This document shows positions 6,849-14,398 of a DNA stretch of 16,451 nucleotides, piece by piece. Each line of letters starts with the position of its first letter. Positions within the stretch are counted from its first letter, which is position 1. This stretch comes from JBGPHT01 sp041484525 (GTDB lineage Bacteria > Acidobacteriota > Terriglobia > Bryobacterales > Bryobacteraceae), in NCBI GenBank assembly GCA_041484525.1, contig JBGPHT010000170.1:1-16451 (forward strand). Direction: 5' to 3'. Under the pieces are notes generated by a model. The model was not told where the DNA came from. It made no database searches and was given only the letters and a program-made list of their open reading frames with translations. The position numbers and the translations under genes were made by a program.

Positions 6849-7013
6849 ATGAAGCCTCACCCCGAAATGATCGAAGGCCCCGAAGCCGCCGTGCGATTCA
6901 CGCGTGCGCTCAAGACGGTGTTGTCCGTTCCGAAAAGTGCCGTGCCTAATCCGTTCAATAAGGCTGTCAAAGCGGGAAGAAAGAAAATGGTCAACTCCAG
7001 AAAGCCAATATGA
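6849..7013 (+). CDS. small conserved-type protein (54 aa), transposon cargo
   Basis: Starts with MKPHPEMIEGPEAAVRFTRA and continues ALKTVLSVPKSAVPNPFNKA to a basic tail (AGRKKMVNSRKPI). The pattern KPxPEMIEGPEAxxRFxxxLxxVLSVPKS is one I recall as a widespread small hypothetical family in acidobacteria and other soil bacteria, so this is likely a real gene although short. The start is the first ATG of the frame. The stop overlaps the next start as ATGA (7010-7013), the usual mark of translational coupling. No catalytic residues are evident; a regulatory or antitoxin-like role is only a guess. Confidence 0.7.
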   Translation: MKPHPEMIEGPEAAVRFTRALKTVLSVPKSAVPNPFNKAVKAGRKKMVNSRKPI

Positions 7014-7189
7014 GATGGAACTGGAAAGTCGGCCTCGGGTGCCTTCTGGTTGTTTTTTCGCTGACGAAAATCGGAGGCCTGTTTTCCCTGAGCGCGGAGT
7101 CCAACGCTGGCGAATGGGGTGATGCAACCGGAGTAGCTCTGGCTTTTTGCGGCGGCGTCTACTTGATACTGCGCTCCCGTTCAAGCTGA
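7010..7189 (+). CDS. small two-helix membrane protein (59 aa), transposon cargo
   Basis: Begins MRWNWKVGLGCLLVVFSLTK and shows two hydrophobic helices: residues ~7-24 (VGLGCLLVVFSLTKIGGL) and ~41-55 (VALAFCGGVYLIL). A short loop with SAESNAGEWGDAT lies between, and a basic end (RSRSS) follows. It is predicted to sit in the inner membrane with both helices spanning. The 4-bp ATGA overlap with the 54-aa gene suggests the two are made together. The size and topology would fit a small toxin or an immunity-type protein, but no motif proves this. The stop lies 47 bp from the stop of the convergent transposase gene. Confidence 0.65.
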   Translation: MRWNWKVGLGCLLVVFSLTKIGGLFSLSAESNAGEWGDATGVALAFCGGVYLILRSRSS

Positions 7190-7199
7190 CCTGCTTCTA

Positions 7200-7245
7200 G
7201 TCATCTGGGCTTTTTGCTTTCCCCGCCTCTGTCTTTTCAGATGAC
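7200..7245. terminator. possible bidirectional hairpin between cargo and transposase
   Basis: GTCATCTG (7200-7207) and CAGATGAC (7238-7245) are perfect inverted 8-mers around a 30-nt loop that contains TTTTT and CTTTT. It lies between the convergent cargo and transposase genes and overlaps the transposase stop. The long loop makes it a weak terminator candidate. Confidence 0.25.
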
Positions 7246-8184
7246 CGCCGTGTCCGGCTCCCGATCCTTCCCAGTGAGATACTCGTAGGTCAGGCGCTTC
7301 CCGGTCACCCGTGAAAGCGCCAGTACGAAGCGGTTGCCATCGCCCACATCCTGCCGGTTGTTGTAGCGGAAGGGCTCGTCCAAGTACCGGAACAGGTGGA
7401 AGGGTTCCACGCTGATGTAGGTGCCGTGCAGACCGCGCTTAAGCAGGCTCCAAAAGTTCTCGCAACCGTTGGTGTGAGCCTTGCCGTCCACATACTGCAC
7501 GGCGTGGTCAACCACCGGGTGCTCGAATTCGTTGAGCCTTTCATACGATTTCAGAGCATCGGTATAGATTGCGGAGCCGGCCTCAACATGCTTGCGGACT
7601 TCGGCCTGTAGCGCTTTCTTCTTCCGGTTGGGAACAACCGAAGTGCGGATCTTTCCGCCGCGCTCCAAGATGCCCATGACGGCGGTCTTGTCTTTGCCGC
7701 CAGTCCCTGTGATCTTTTCAGCGCGCTTGTCAGCGTGCATGTTGCGGGCCTCACCGCCGATGAAAGTCTCGTCCGCTTCCACTTCGCCGGAGAGTAGACC
7801 AAATCCGCCGTCAGTGAGAGCGAAGCGCAAGCGGTGATTCATGAACCACGCGGTCTTTTGAGTCACTCCCAGGTCGCGCGCTGTCTCGCACGAACTGATG
7901 CCGTTCTTGCAGTTCACCACCAGCCATAGCGCGGGGAGCCACTTGTCGAGGCCGAGGGGAGAGTCCTCAAAGATAGTTCCGGTCTTCAGCGAGAATGTCG
8001 GCCGATCATGCCCGGTGTAGCACTTCCACACGCGATTCTTGGCGAGGAAGGTGACCTTCTCCGATCCGCAGTGGGGGCACTTGACTTTGCCGTCCGGCCA
8101 GCGCAACCGCGTCATGGCGGCTCTGCAATTCTCAAAGTTACTGAAGTAAAGAATCGCATCTTGCAGTGTTTTCAGGCCGTCCAT
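7237..8184 (-). CDS. IS1595-family transposase (ISXO2-like DDE)
   Basis: A 315-residue, full-length transposase. An N-terminal zinc ribbon holds CPHC (36-39) and a second metal-binding part around Cys55 and His59. A helix-turn-helix region (SCETARDLGVTQKTAWFMNH) follows. The catalytic domain carries GEVEADETFIGG (Asp138), AIYTDALKSY (Asp209) and AHTNGCENFWSLLKRGLHGTY (quoted in part; Asn239 and Glu242), the layout of the ISXO2-like IS1595 domain. No frameshift or stop is seen, so it may still move the element. The start is ATG 8184, six bp after a -10 box, so the message is nearly leaderless. It is the only gene of the element reading leftwards. Confidence 0.93.
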   Translation of the reverse strand: MDGLKTLQDAILYFSNFENCRAAMTRLRWPDGKVKCPHCGSEKVTFLAKNRVWKCYTGHDRPTFSLKTGTIFEDSPLGLDKWLPALWLVVNCKNGISSCETARDLGVTQKTAWFMNHRLRFALTDGGFGLLSGEVEADETFIGGEARNMHADKRAEKITGTGGKDKTAVMGILERGGKIRTSVVPNRKKKALQAEVRKHVEAGSAIYTDALKSYERLNEFEHPVVDHAVQYVDGKAHTNGCENFWSLLKRGLHGTYISVEPFHLFRYLDEPFRYNNRQDVGDGNRFVLALSRVTGKRLTYEYLTGKDREPDTAVI

Positions 8185-8190
8185 AAATCA

Positions 8191-8219
8191 ATTATGCGGT
8201 TTGTCGTGTGGTAAGTCAA
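8191..8219 (-). promoter_or_regulatory. transposase promoter starting in the right terminal repeat
   Basis: On the minus strand TTGACT (8214-8219) and CATAAT (8191-8196) are exactly 17 bp apart. The -35 box is inside the terminal repeat, and the -10 ends 6 bp from ATG 8184, so transcription should start at or next to the start codon. Confidence 0.6.
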
Positions 8220-8231
8220 GTATATAATTGC
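8210..8231 (-). repeat. right terminal inverted repeat
   Basis: Reverse complement reads GCAATTATATACTT then GACTTACC, matching the left end at 19 of 22 positions. On this side two further C bases (8232-8233) precede the direct repeat. Confidence 0.75.
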
Positions 8232-8234
8232 CCA

Positions 8235-8242
8235 AAAATAGC
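8235..8242. repeat. right target site duplication AAAATAGC
   Basis: Identical to 5869-5876; the match extends one base further (G at 8243 and 5877). One extra A (8234) lies between the terminal repeat and this copy. Confidence 0.7.
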
Positions 8243-8244
8243 GA

Positions 8245-11217
8245 TCACTGCGCGGCCAGCGCCGCCGCCCGTTTGCGCGCGTCCGCCACCATCGGGTCGC
8301 CCTCATCCGCCTTCGCCACGATCGCCAGGAATGTCTTGTACGATTCCGCCGCGCCCGCGCTCTTCAACCCTTCCTGGACGCGCGCGCGGTAATAATAAAC
8401 CGCAGGCAAGTAGCGGTAGGTCGGCACTTCGTCCAGAAACACGGCCGTGGCTTCACCCTTCCGCTGCAGGCAGACGTCGAGCTCTGACGACGCCTCGGTG
8501 AACGCTCCCGCTTCCAGGTACGCGCGGCCCAGGTCCAGATGTCCCAGCCACGTGTCCGCCAGCTTCTTCGCGTCCTCAAAAATGCGGATCGCCTCCCGGG
8601 CGTTGCCCTTCCGGAGTTGCGCCTCACCTTCGAGCAGCTTGGCGTACGCCTGCGGCTCCGGCGCCAGCAGCGCGCCCATTTGGGACGCCACCGCCACCGC
8701 CTTCGCCTCCTGGCCCGCCTCGAGCAGCGTTCGCGCGGCGGCGAATTCCGCGCCCGGCTGCTTGCCCGCGGCTTGCGCCAGCGCGCGGCCCGCGGCTTCG
8801 GCACTGCGCCGCGCCGCCGCCATCGCCGACAGCTTGATGGCCGCCGCCGACCCGAACTTGTTCGCCAGGTCTGCCGCCACGCCCTTCTCCAGAATCGCGA
8901 TCGCGTCCGCCCTGCGCCCCTCGTATAACGCCAGATCGGCCAGCCCGATCGCCGCCAGCGACGCCCCGCGCGCGTCCACCGCCTCCAGCTTGCGGTACGC
9001 CGCCTCCGCGTCCGCCGTCCTGCCCAGCGCGAAATGGGAAAGCGCGATCGCCACGTAAGCCTTGCGGTAGGCCGCGTCCAACTTCAACACCTCACCCGCC
9101 TCGCGGATCGCATCCTCGAACTGCCCGCCGTACATCGCATACAACGCCACGTTGTTGCGGTACAGCGCATTCTGCGGATTGATCTCGATCGCCTTCCGCC
9201 CTTCTTCAATCGCGCGCGGAATGTTGCGGCTGTAGAAATACGCCAGCGCCAGATTGGTGCGCCCCGCATCGTCCGCCGGGTACTGCTTGATCAGGTTGGA
9301 GCACTCCTCCACCGCCTTCTGATCGTTGCGCACCGCCAGGTAATACGCGCCGCGCGTGCGGTATTTCTCCCGCTCCGTCATACGGTCGGTTTTGGCCATC
9401 GCCAACTGGAAGTATTTGTCCGCTTCCTCGCGCTGCCCCAGGTTGGCGTGCGCCACCGCCAGGCCCGCATACGCGCGTCCCATGTTCGGATCGAGCGACA
9501 CGGCTTTCTCGTAGAACTGGATCGCCTGATCCGACTGGCCTTTCCACTGCACTTCCTGGCCCTTCGAATATGCCTGCGCCGCGTCGAGCGACGTGGTGCT
9601 GTACGTCTCTGCCGCCAGCATCTGCGCCGATTCGGGCGCGCTGTCGCCCAGCGCCTTGCGGATCGGCCCCGCCAGCTTCCCCGCCGCCGCCAGCACGTCC
9701 TGCTTGCCCGACGCCGTCGCGCTCTTCTCCGCCATGGTGTTGCCGGTGACCGTGTCCAGCGCCTTCACGGAGATCGTGTAGCCGCCGTCCCTGGCCTCGA
9801 TCCGGCCCGACACCACGGCGCTGATGCCTTGCCCCCGCGCCACCGCGCGCGCCAGGTTCTCATCCAGTTTAGTGGCGTCCGGCTGCAGCTTCCTGGCGGC
9901 ATCGTGGGCCTGCGCGCGCGAATAGGCGCTGATGAAGGACGCGCCTTCGAGAGCCAGCCCAAACGTGGGCTCGAGCGTGCCGTCGAACACCGAGTCGCCG
10001 GTGGAGTTTTGGAAATCGGCGACCAGCACGGTTACGGTTTTCGCCGCCGCCGGCGCTTGCCCGGTCTGCGAACGCTGGTGCACGAACAACCATCCGACAA
10101 CCGCCAGCATTACGGCCAGCGCCGCCGCTACTATCTTGATCGTCAGGTCGGCGCCGGGTTTCAGCGGCGCGGGCGCGACCGTTTGCGTCGTGCGGCCCGT
10201 CCGTTCCGCCTCCCACCGATCCAGCTCCGCCAGAATCTCGGCCGCGGTCTGGTAGCGGTCCGCCGGCGCCGTGGCCAGCATCTTCAAGATGATGTCGTTG
10301 AGCGCTTTCGGAATCGTGGGCTCGACGCCCATGGGCGGCGCCGGCTTCTCCTGAATGCGCCTCACCAGAGTCGCCATGGGGTTGTCCGCCTCGAAAGGCG
10401 GCGTACCCGTGAGCAGTTCGTAGAAGATGATGCCGGACGTATACAGGTCCGACCGCGCGTCCACCTTCTGTCCCTGCGCCTGCTCGGGCGACATGTAGGC
10501 CGGGGTCCCCAGCAGGGCGCCGGTGCGCGTCATATTCGACGCGTCCACCGAGCGCGCGATTCCGAAATCCATCACGAACGCCTTGCCCTGCTGGTCGATC
10601 ATGATGTTCTGCGGCTTCAGATCGCGGTGCACCACGCCTTCACCGTGCGCCGCGTCCAGGCCACGCAGCACCTGCGTCATGATCGCCACAGCCTCGGACG
10701 CCGGCAGCTTCCCGCGCTGGGAGAGGATCTGCGCCACGTCCTCGCCCTCGATGTACTCCATGGTGATGAAGCGCGTGCCTTGGGCCTGGCCCAGATCGAA
10801 GATGCGGCTGATATTGCGGTGGGTCACCTGGCGCGCCAGGATGAGCTCCTGCTTGAAGCGCTGCAGCACCTGTGCGTTGCTCGCCAGCTCGGGCCGGATC
10901 ACCTTGACCGCCACCAGCCGGTCCAGCTCGCGGTCGCGCGCGCGATACACCGCGCCCATCCCGCCTTCGCCCAGCAGCTTCAGGATTTCGTAGCGCTCTG
11001 CGAGAACATCGCCCGTCTGAATGGACCGCACGGTCGCGCCGTCGACCACTGTTGCCGGGCTCGACCACGCCGTACCTTCGCCCGTCTCGATCGCCGCCGT
11101 AGCCGGCGCGCCGGGGCTCACCTCAAGCGTAGACTCCGCCAGATCGATGGGCGTAGCACACCGGATACAGATATTCGTACCTTCCGGATTCGGCGTGCGG
11201 CAGCGGGGGCATACCAT
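8245..11217 (-). CDS. zinc-ribbon Ser/Thr protein kinase with TM helix and TPRs
   Basis: A 990-residue multidomain protein. Residues 1-22 are a zinc ribbon (Cys3, 6, 17, 20: CPRC and CIRC). A Hanks-type kinase domain spans ~76-335: glycine loop GEGGMGAV (83-90), ATP-binding Lys105, catalytic HRDLKPQN (Asp199), DFG (217-219) and SPE (243-245). All key residues are intact. One membrane helix lies at ~361-379 (KIVAAALAVMLAVVGWLFV). A FlgO-like or sugar-sensor-like domain follows (VTVLVADFQNSTGDSVFDGT, ~395-525), then tetratricopeptide repeats from ~545 to the end (GQSDQAIQFYEKAVSLDPN and others). The kinase is cytoplasmic; the second half is periplasmic by topology. This layout is common in acidobacteria. 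The upstream regulator is unknown. Start ATG 11217 has a weak ribosome site. Confidence 0.93.
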   Translation of the reverse strand: MVCPRCRTPNPEGTNICIRCATPIDLAESTLEVSPGAPATAAIETGEGTAWSSPATVVDGATVRSIQTGDVLAERYEILKLLGEGGMGAVYRARDRELDRLVAVKVIRPELASNAQVLQRFKQELILARQVTHRNISRIFDLGQAQGTRFITMEYIEGEDVAQILSQRGKLPASEAVAIMTQVLRGLDAAHGEGVVHRDLKPQNIMIDQQGKAFVMDFGIARSVDASNMTRTGALLGTPAYMSPEQAQGQKVDARSDLYTSGIIFYELLTGTPPFEADNPMATLVRRIQEKPAPPMGVEPTIPKALNDIILKMLATAPADRYQTAAEILAELDRWEAERTGRTTQTVAPAPLKPGADLTIKIVAAALAVMLAVVGWLFVHQRSQTGQAPAAAKTVTVLVADFQNSTGDSVFDGTLEPTFGLALEGASFISAYSRAQAHDAARKLQPDATKLDENLARAVARGQGISAVVSGRIEARDGGYTISVKALDTVTGNTMAEKSATASGKQDVLAAAGKLAGPIRKALGDSAPESAQMLAAETYSTTSLDAAQAYSKGQEVQWKGQSDQAIQFYEKAVSLDPNMGRAYAGLAVAHANLGQREEADKYFQLAMAKTDRMTEREKYRTRGAYYLAVRNDQKAVEECSNLIKQYPADDAGRTNLALAYFYSRNIPRAIEEGRKAIEINPQNALYRNNVALYAMYGGQFEDAIREAGEVLKLDAAYRKAYVAIALSHFALGRTADAEAAYRKLEAVDARGASLAAIGLADLALYEGRRADAIAILEKGVAADLANKFGSAAAIKLSAMAAARRSAEAAGRALAQAAGKQPGAEFAAARTLLEAGQEAKAVAVASQMGALLAPEPQAYAKLLEGEAQLRKGNAREAIRIFEDAKKLADTWLGHLDLGRAYLEAGAFTEASSELDVCLQRKGEATAVFLDEVPTYRYLPAVYYYRARVQEGLKSAGAAESYKTFLAIVAKADEGDPMVADARKRAAALAAQ

Positions 11218-11307
11218 GGGGGAACCGCCCTGTTACGTAATTTAGGTATCTTCCACTGTACGGATTTCGCCGCCCGAAACGCAAGCGGAGGCTACTGTTG
11301 CGTCGCG

Positions 11308-11330
11308 CTCTCCTTGCCAGACTAGGAGAG
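11308..11330. promoter_or_regulatory. PadR-like operator 1
   Basis: CTCTCCT-N9-AGGAGAG; contains GCCAGACTAGGAGA (11316-11329), repeated 32 bp downstream. It covers the likely -35 box TTGCCA. Confidence 0.6.
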
Positions 11331-11343
11331 CATCCGATATACT
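11314..11343 (+). promoter_or_regulatory. predicted padR-ADOP promoter
   Basis: TTGCCA (11314-11319), 18 bp, TATACT (11338-11343). The -35 lies in operator 1 and the -10 touches operator 2, so bound repressor would block polymerase. Confidence 0.5.
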
Positions 11344-11360
11344 CCTAGCCAGACTAGGAG
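11342..11360. promoter_or_regulatory. PadR-like operator 2, includes the padR ribosome-binding site
   Basis: CTCCTA-N7-TAGGAG. The right arm AGGAG (11356-11360) is also the Shine-Dalgarno for TTG 11372 (11-bp spacing). Confidence 0.6.
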
Positions 11361-11371
11361 ACGAATACATC

Positions 11372-11713
11372 TTGGGCAAAGCGGCAGACCTGCTCCCGGG
11401 CACACTCGACATGTTGATCCTCAAGGCGGTGTCCTTGAAACCGCTGCATGGATACGGCGTGTTGCTGCGCATCCGCCAGATCTCGGGCGAGGCGCTGGAG
11501 ATTCCACAAGGGTCCTTATATCCAGCGCTGTATAGGTTGGAGCACCAGGATCTCATCACCGCCGAATGGCGTCAGAGCGAGAACAATCGCCGCGCGAAAT
11601 ACTACACGCTTACAGCCGCCGGACGACGCCGCCTGCGTGAAGAAACGGATGGCTGGAACCGATTGGCGTCGGCGATTGCCGCGGCCTTGAACACGACGCC
11701 GGAGGAGGTGTGA
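11372..11713 (+). CDS. PadR-family transcriptional regulator
   Basis: 113 residues from TTG 11372, giving MGKAADLLPGTLDMLILKAV, which matches the usual start of PadR proteins that sit beside ADOP permeases. The winged helix is LKPLHGYGVLLRIRQISGEALE, followed by the family motif IPQGSLYPALYRLEHQDLI (residue ~48-66) and the wing AEWRQSENNRRAKYYTLTAAG. The C-terminal helix is short. It is probably a repressor of its own operon: two palindromes lie over its promoter and ribosome-binding site. The permease begins 1 bp after its stop, so both are co-transcribed. The signal that releases PadR is not visible. Confidence 0.93.
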   Translation: MGKAADLLPGTLDMLILKAVSLKPLHGYGVLLRIRQISGEALEIPQGSLYPALYRLEHQDLITAEWRQSENNRRAKYYTLTAAGRRRLREETDGWNRLASAIAAALNTTPEEV

Positions 11714-11714
11714 T

Positions 11715-14384
11715 ATGTGGAAGCGCCTTCGTTCTCTGTTCCGTGCGCTGATTTCGCGGCGCGATTTCGAAGCAGGCATGACCGAGGAGCTGCGCTTCCA
11801 CATCGAGCAATACGCCGGCGACCTGGTGCGCTCCGGCGTGTCGCCGGAGGACGCGGCCCGTCGCGCGCGTATCGAGTTCGGCAGCCTGAACAGTGTCCAG
11901 GAGGACTGCCGCGAGGCTCGCAGCCTTCACTTGTTTGACGAGCTTCTTCGGGAACTGCGCTATGCCGCCCGATTGCTGCGCAAGGCGCCTGGATTTACGG
12001 CCACTGCTCTTGTCACCCTCGCCATTTGTATCGGCGCAAATCTGACGATTTTCGCCGCGATCGACTCGGTGCTGCTCCGTCCGCTGCCGTTTCCGGATGC
12101 CGGCCGGCTCGTGACCGTGTTCAACACCTACCCCAAAGCCGGTGTCGACCGCGACGGTTCCTCGTTGACCAACTACTACGAACGCCGCGGTCACATTTCC
12201 GCCTTCACGGCGCTCGCGATCTACCGCTATGGCACCGCGATCGCCGGCGAGGCCGGCTCAACCGAGCGCGAACAGATCACCCGCGTATCTCCGGACTTTT
12301 TCTCTACGCTTGGGATCGGGCCCGTCATGGGGCGAGCGTTCACGGAACAGGAAACCACGTATCAGACCGACGGTGTCGCCATCCTCACGGACGCTTATTG
12401 GCGGCAACGCTTCAACGCCGACCCGCACGCGATCGGACGGCAAATTCGCGTGGACGGTCTCCCCAAAACCGTAATCGGCGTCCTGCCGCGCACGTTCCGT
12501 TTCCTTTCTTCGGAAGCTCGATTGTACTTTCCTCTTGCCTCGCGACCTCAGGATCGGACGCCCCAGCAGCGGCATTCGGGGGGAAATTTCACCCACATGA
12601 TCGGCAGGCTCAGACCGGGAGCCACGCTCACGGAGGCGCAGTCGCAGATCGACCTGCAGAATGCCGCACTGGAGAAAGATGACCCGGAAGCCAAAATGAT
12701 GGCCGATGCCGGCTTTCGCTCGCTAGTCGTGTCGCTGCACGCCGACCATGTCGCATCCATCCGTCCCACGCTGCTGTTGATGCAGGCCGGCGTGCTCGCG
12801 CTGCTCCTGATCGGCACGGTGAATCTGATAAACCTCCTTCTCATCCGGGCCAATGGCCGAAGCAAGGAACTGGCTGTCCGGCAAGCGCTGGGCGCGAGTC
12901 GCCGGCATGTGGTGAGCGAAGCGATGATCGAGACTACCCTGCTCACGCTGGTTGCAGGACTCCTCGGGTGCGCCGTCGGGGCCGGTGGAATTCGACTGTT
13001 GGCCGTATTGGGCGCCGGCCGTTTACCTTTGGGAGCGCACATCGCCTTAGATGCGCGCGTGGGATTGGTCGCTTTGGGCGGAGCCATCGCCATGGGGATC
13101 GTGCTCGCAGCGCCGATCGCCTGGTTCAATCTCCGAGGCCATTTGGCGAATGCAATCCAATCGGAGACTCGCGGAGGAACCAGCAGCCGGGCGGCTCAAC
13201 ACCTGCGCCATAGCTTCATCGTTGCCCAGATTGCCCTGTCCTTCATTCTGTTGGCCGGGGCCGGTTTGCTCGGGCTCAGCCTCAAACGTGCGATGGCCGT
13301 TCCTCCCGGCTTCCGGTCCGATCACATTCTCACTGGCCAAATCTCCCTGCCGTGGAGCAGGTACCCGGACGGGCCGGCCCGCCTTGCTTTCACCGAAAGG
13401 CTGATGCAAGAAATCGGCCGCCAACCGGGAGTGTCGTCCGCCGGCGTCGTCACTAATGTGCCTCTCAGCGGCAACAGCGGCAAGAGCGCCGCCGCGGTGA
13501 AGGGGCACATCCTCCGGCCGGGTGAATCGCCGCACGGACACTACTCGTATTGGGTTGGCGGGGACTACTTCGGGGCGCTGGGCTTCGGGTTGCGGGCAGG
13601 GCGATTCCTCGCGGCGGCCGATTCACGCCGCGCCGAGCGAGTCTGTGTTGTGGACGAGGATTTCGCGCGGTACTACTGGCCGGACGCCAGCGCTCTCGGT
13701 CAACATTTGTTCCAGGGATCCGAGGTGAGAAGTGATGCCGAGGCATTCACCGTCGTCGGCGTCGTCGGCAGGGTGAAACAAGCGGGGCTCACCGACGACG
13801 CAGCACAAGGCGCGGTTTACTATCCTTATGTCTTCCGATCCGACAACGATCTCTTCATAGCCGCACGCACCGGCCTCCCGCCGGAATCACTCGGGTTGAC
13901 GCTGCAGAGGATTGTTCGACAACTCGACCCCGACCTGCCGGTCAACGACGTCCGGTCGATGGAGTCCCGCATCGCCGACAGCCTCGTGGATCGCCGTGCA
14001 CCGGCACTGCTGGCCGGCCTCTTTTCCGCGATCGCCGTGCTCCTCACCGCCATCGGAACCTATGGCGTGTTGAGCTACGCGGTGGCGCAGCGACGCCGCG
14101 AGATCGGTGTGCGCATGGCGTTGGGGGCGCGACCGGAACAGATCCGCGGCCAGTTCTTCTCTCTTGCTCTACGCCTGCTGGTCTGCGGCACGACACTTGG
14201 CCTGATCGGAGCATGGCTGACTGGCAAGGCCATGCAGACCGTCCTCTTCCACGTGCCGGCTCTCAATCTGGCGACACTCGCCGGGGCCGCCGCCATCATG
14301 GGGCTGGTGTCCGTTGTCGCGTGTCTGTTGCCGTCTCACCGCGCCGCCCGGATATCGCCGATGGAGGCTCTGGCCGGCGAGTAG
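11715..14384 (+). CDS. ADOP-type duplicated MacB/FtsX permease
   Basis: An 889-residue permease preceded by a strong Shine-Dalgarno (GGAGGAGGTG). Residues 1-85 are the cytoplasmic prefix domain typical of ADOP proteins (MWKRLRSLFRALISRRDFEA; EELRFHIEQYAGDL). A first MacB-type unit has a membrane helix at ~95-121, a periplasmic core (~125-340) and an FtsX block at ~352-475 (GTVNLINLLLIRANGRSKEL, ALGASRRHVV). A second unit has a helix at ~500-520, a periplasmic core and a closing FtsX block (GTYGVLSYAVAQRRREIGVR, MALGARPEQIR). No ATPase is encoded next to it, which is normal for these 'orphan' permeases. Substrate unknown; many annotations call them macrolide-export permeases without proof. Its stop is 2 bp from that of rsmI. 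Confidence 0.93.
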   Translation: MWKRLRSLFRALISRRDFEAGMTEELRFHIEQYAGDLVRSGVSPEDAARRARIEFGSLNSVQEDCREARSLHLFDELLRELRYAARLLRKAPGFTATALVTLAICIGANLTIFAAIDSVLLRPLPFPDAGRLVTVFNTYPKAGVDRDGSSLTNYYERRGHISAFTALAIYRYGTAIAGEAGSTEREQITRVSPDFFSTLGIGPVMGRAFTEQETTYQTDGVAILTDAYWRQRFNADPHAIGRQIRVDGLPKTVIGVLPRTFRFLSSEARLYFPLASRPQDRTPQQRHSGGNFTHMIGRLRPGATLTEAQSQIDLQNAALEKDDPEAKMMADAGFRSLVVSLHADHVASIRPTLLLMQAGVLALLLIGTVNLINLLLIRANGRSKELAVRQALGASRRHVVSEAMIETTLLTLVAGLLGCAVGAGGIRLLAVLGAGRLPLGAHIALDARVGLVALGGAIAMGIVLAAPIAWFNLRGHLANAIQSETRGGTSSRAAQHLRHSFIVAQIALSFILLAGAGLLGLSLKRAMAVPPGFRSDHILTGQISLPWSRYPDGPARLAFTERLMQEIGRQPGVSSAGVVTNVPLSGNSGKSAAAVKGHILRPGESPHGHYSYWVGGDYFGALGFGLRAGRFLAAADSRRAERVCVVDEDFARYYWPDASALGQHLFQGSEVRSDAEAFTVVGVVGRVKQAGLTDDAAQGAVYYPYVFRSDNDLFIAARTGLPPESLGLTLQRIVRQLDPDLPVNDVRSMESRIADSLVDRRAPALLAGLFSAIAVLLTAIGTYGVLSYAVAQRRREIGVRMALGARPEQIRGQFFSLALRLLVCGTTLGLIGAWLTGKAMQTVLFHVPALNLATLAGAAAIMGLVSVVACLLPSHRAARISPMEALAGE

Positions 14385-14398
14385 GGCTACTTCTCGCC
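14376..14398. terminator. short hairpin over the convergent ADOP and rsmI stops
   Basis: GGCGAG (14376-14381) and CTCGCC (14393-14398) pair around the two stop codons (TAG and, on the minus strand, TAG, 2 bp apart). No U-tract follows, so it may only be a weak, two-way stop signal. Confidence 0.3.

Larger units (their letters stand above)
5877..8234. mobile_element. IS1595-type transposon with cargo genes
   Basis: A ~2.36-kb element bounded by a 14-bp perfect inverted repeat (GCAATTATATACTT, left 5877-5890; reverse complement right 8218-8231), 19 of 22 bp when extended inward. AAAATAGC flanks both sides. Inside are a frameshifted DUF3800 gene, two overlapping small genes and, on the opposite strand, an IS1595 transposase. 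The inner two or three bases at the ends do not agree (left starts GCAATT; right ends ATTGCCCA), so the exact boundary may be off by 1-3 bp, with small indels at the tips. Removing the element joins AAAATAGC to the kinase end, giving stop codons 3 bp apart. IS1595 members with passenger genes are known; this particular cargo I have not seen described. Confidence 0.8.

Noticed and set aside
6753..7184. 143-codon minus-strand frame across the two small cargo genes.
   Set aside because: No recognisable composition; the plus strand shows two coupled small genes with conserved-looking sequence and membrane helices.
9034..11325. Long open frame on the plus strand across the kinase gene (763 codons).
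   Set aside because: Arg- and His-rich shadow of a high-GC gene; the opposite strand has full kinase motifs.
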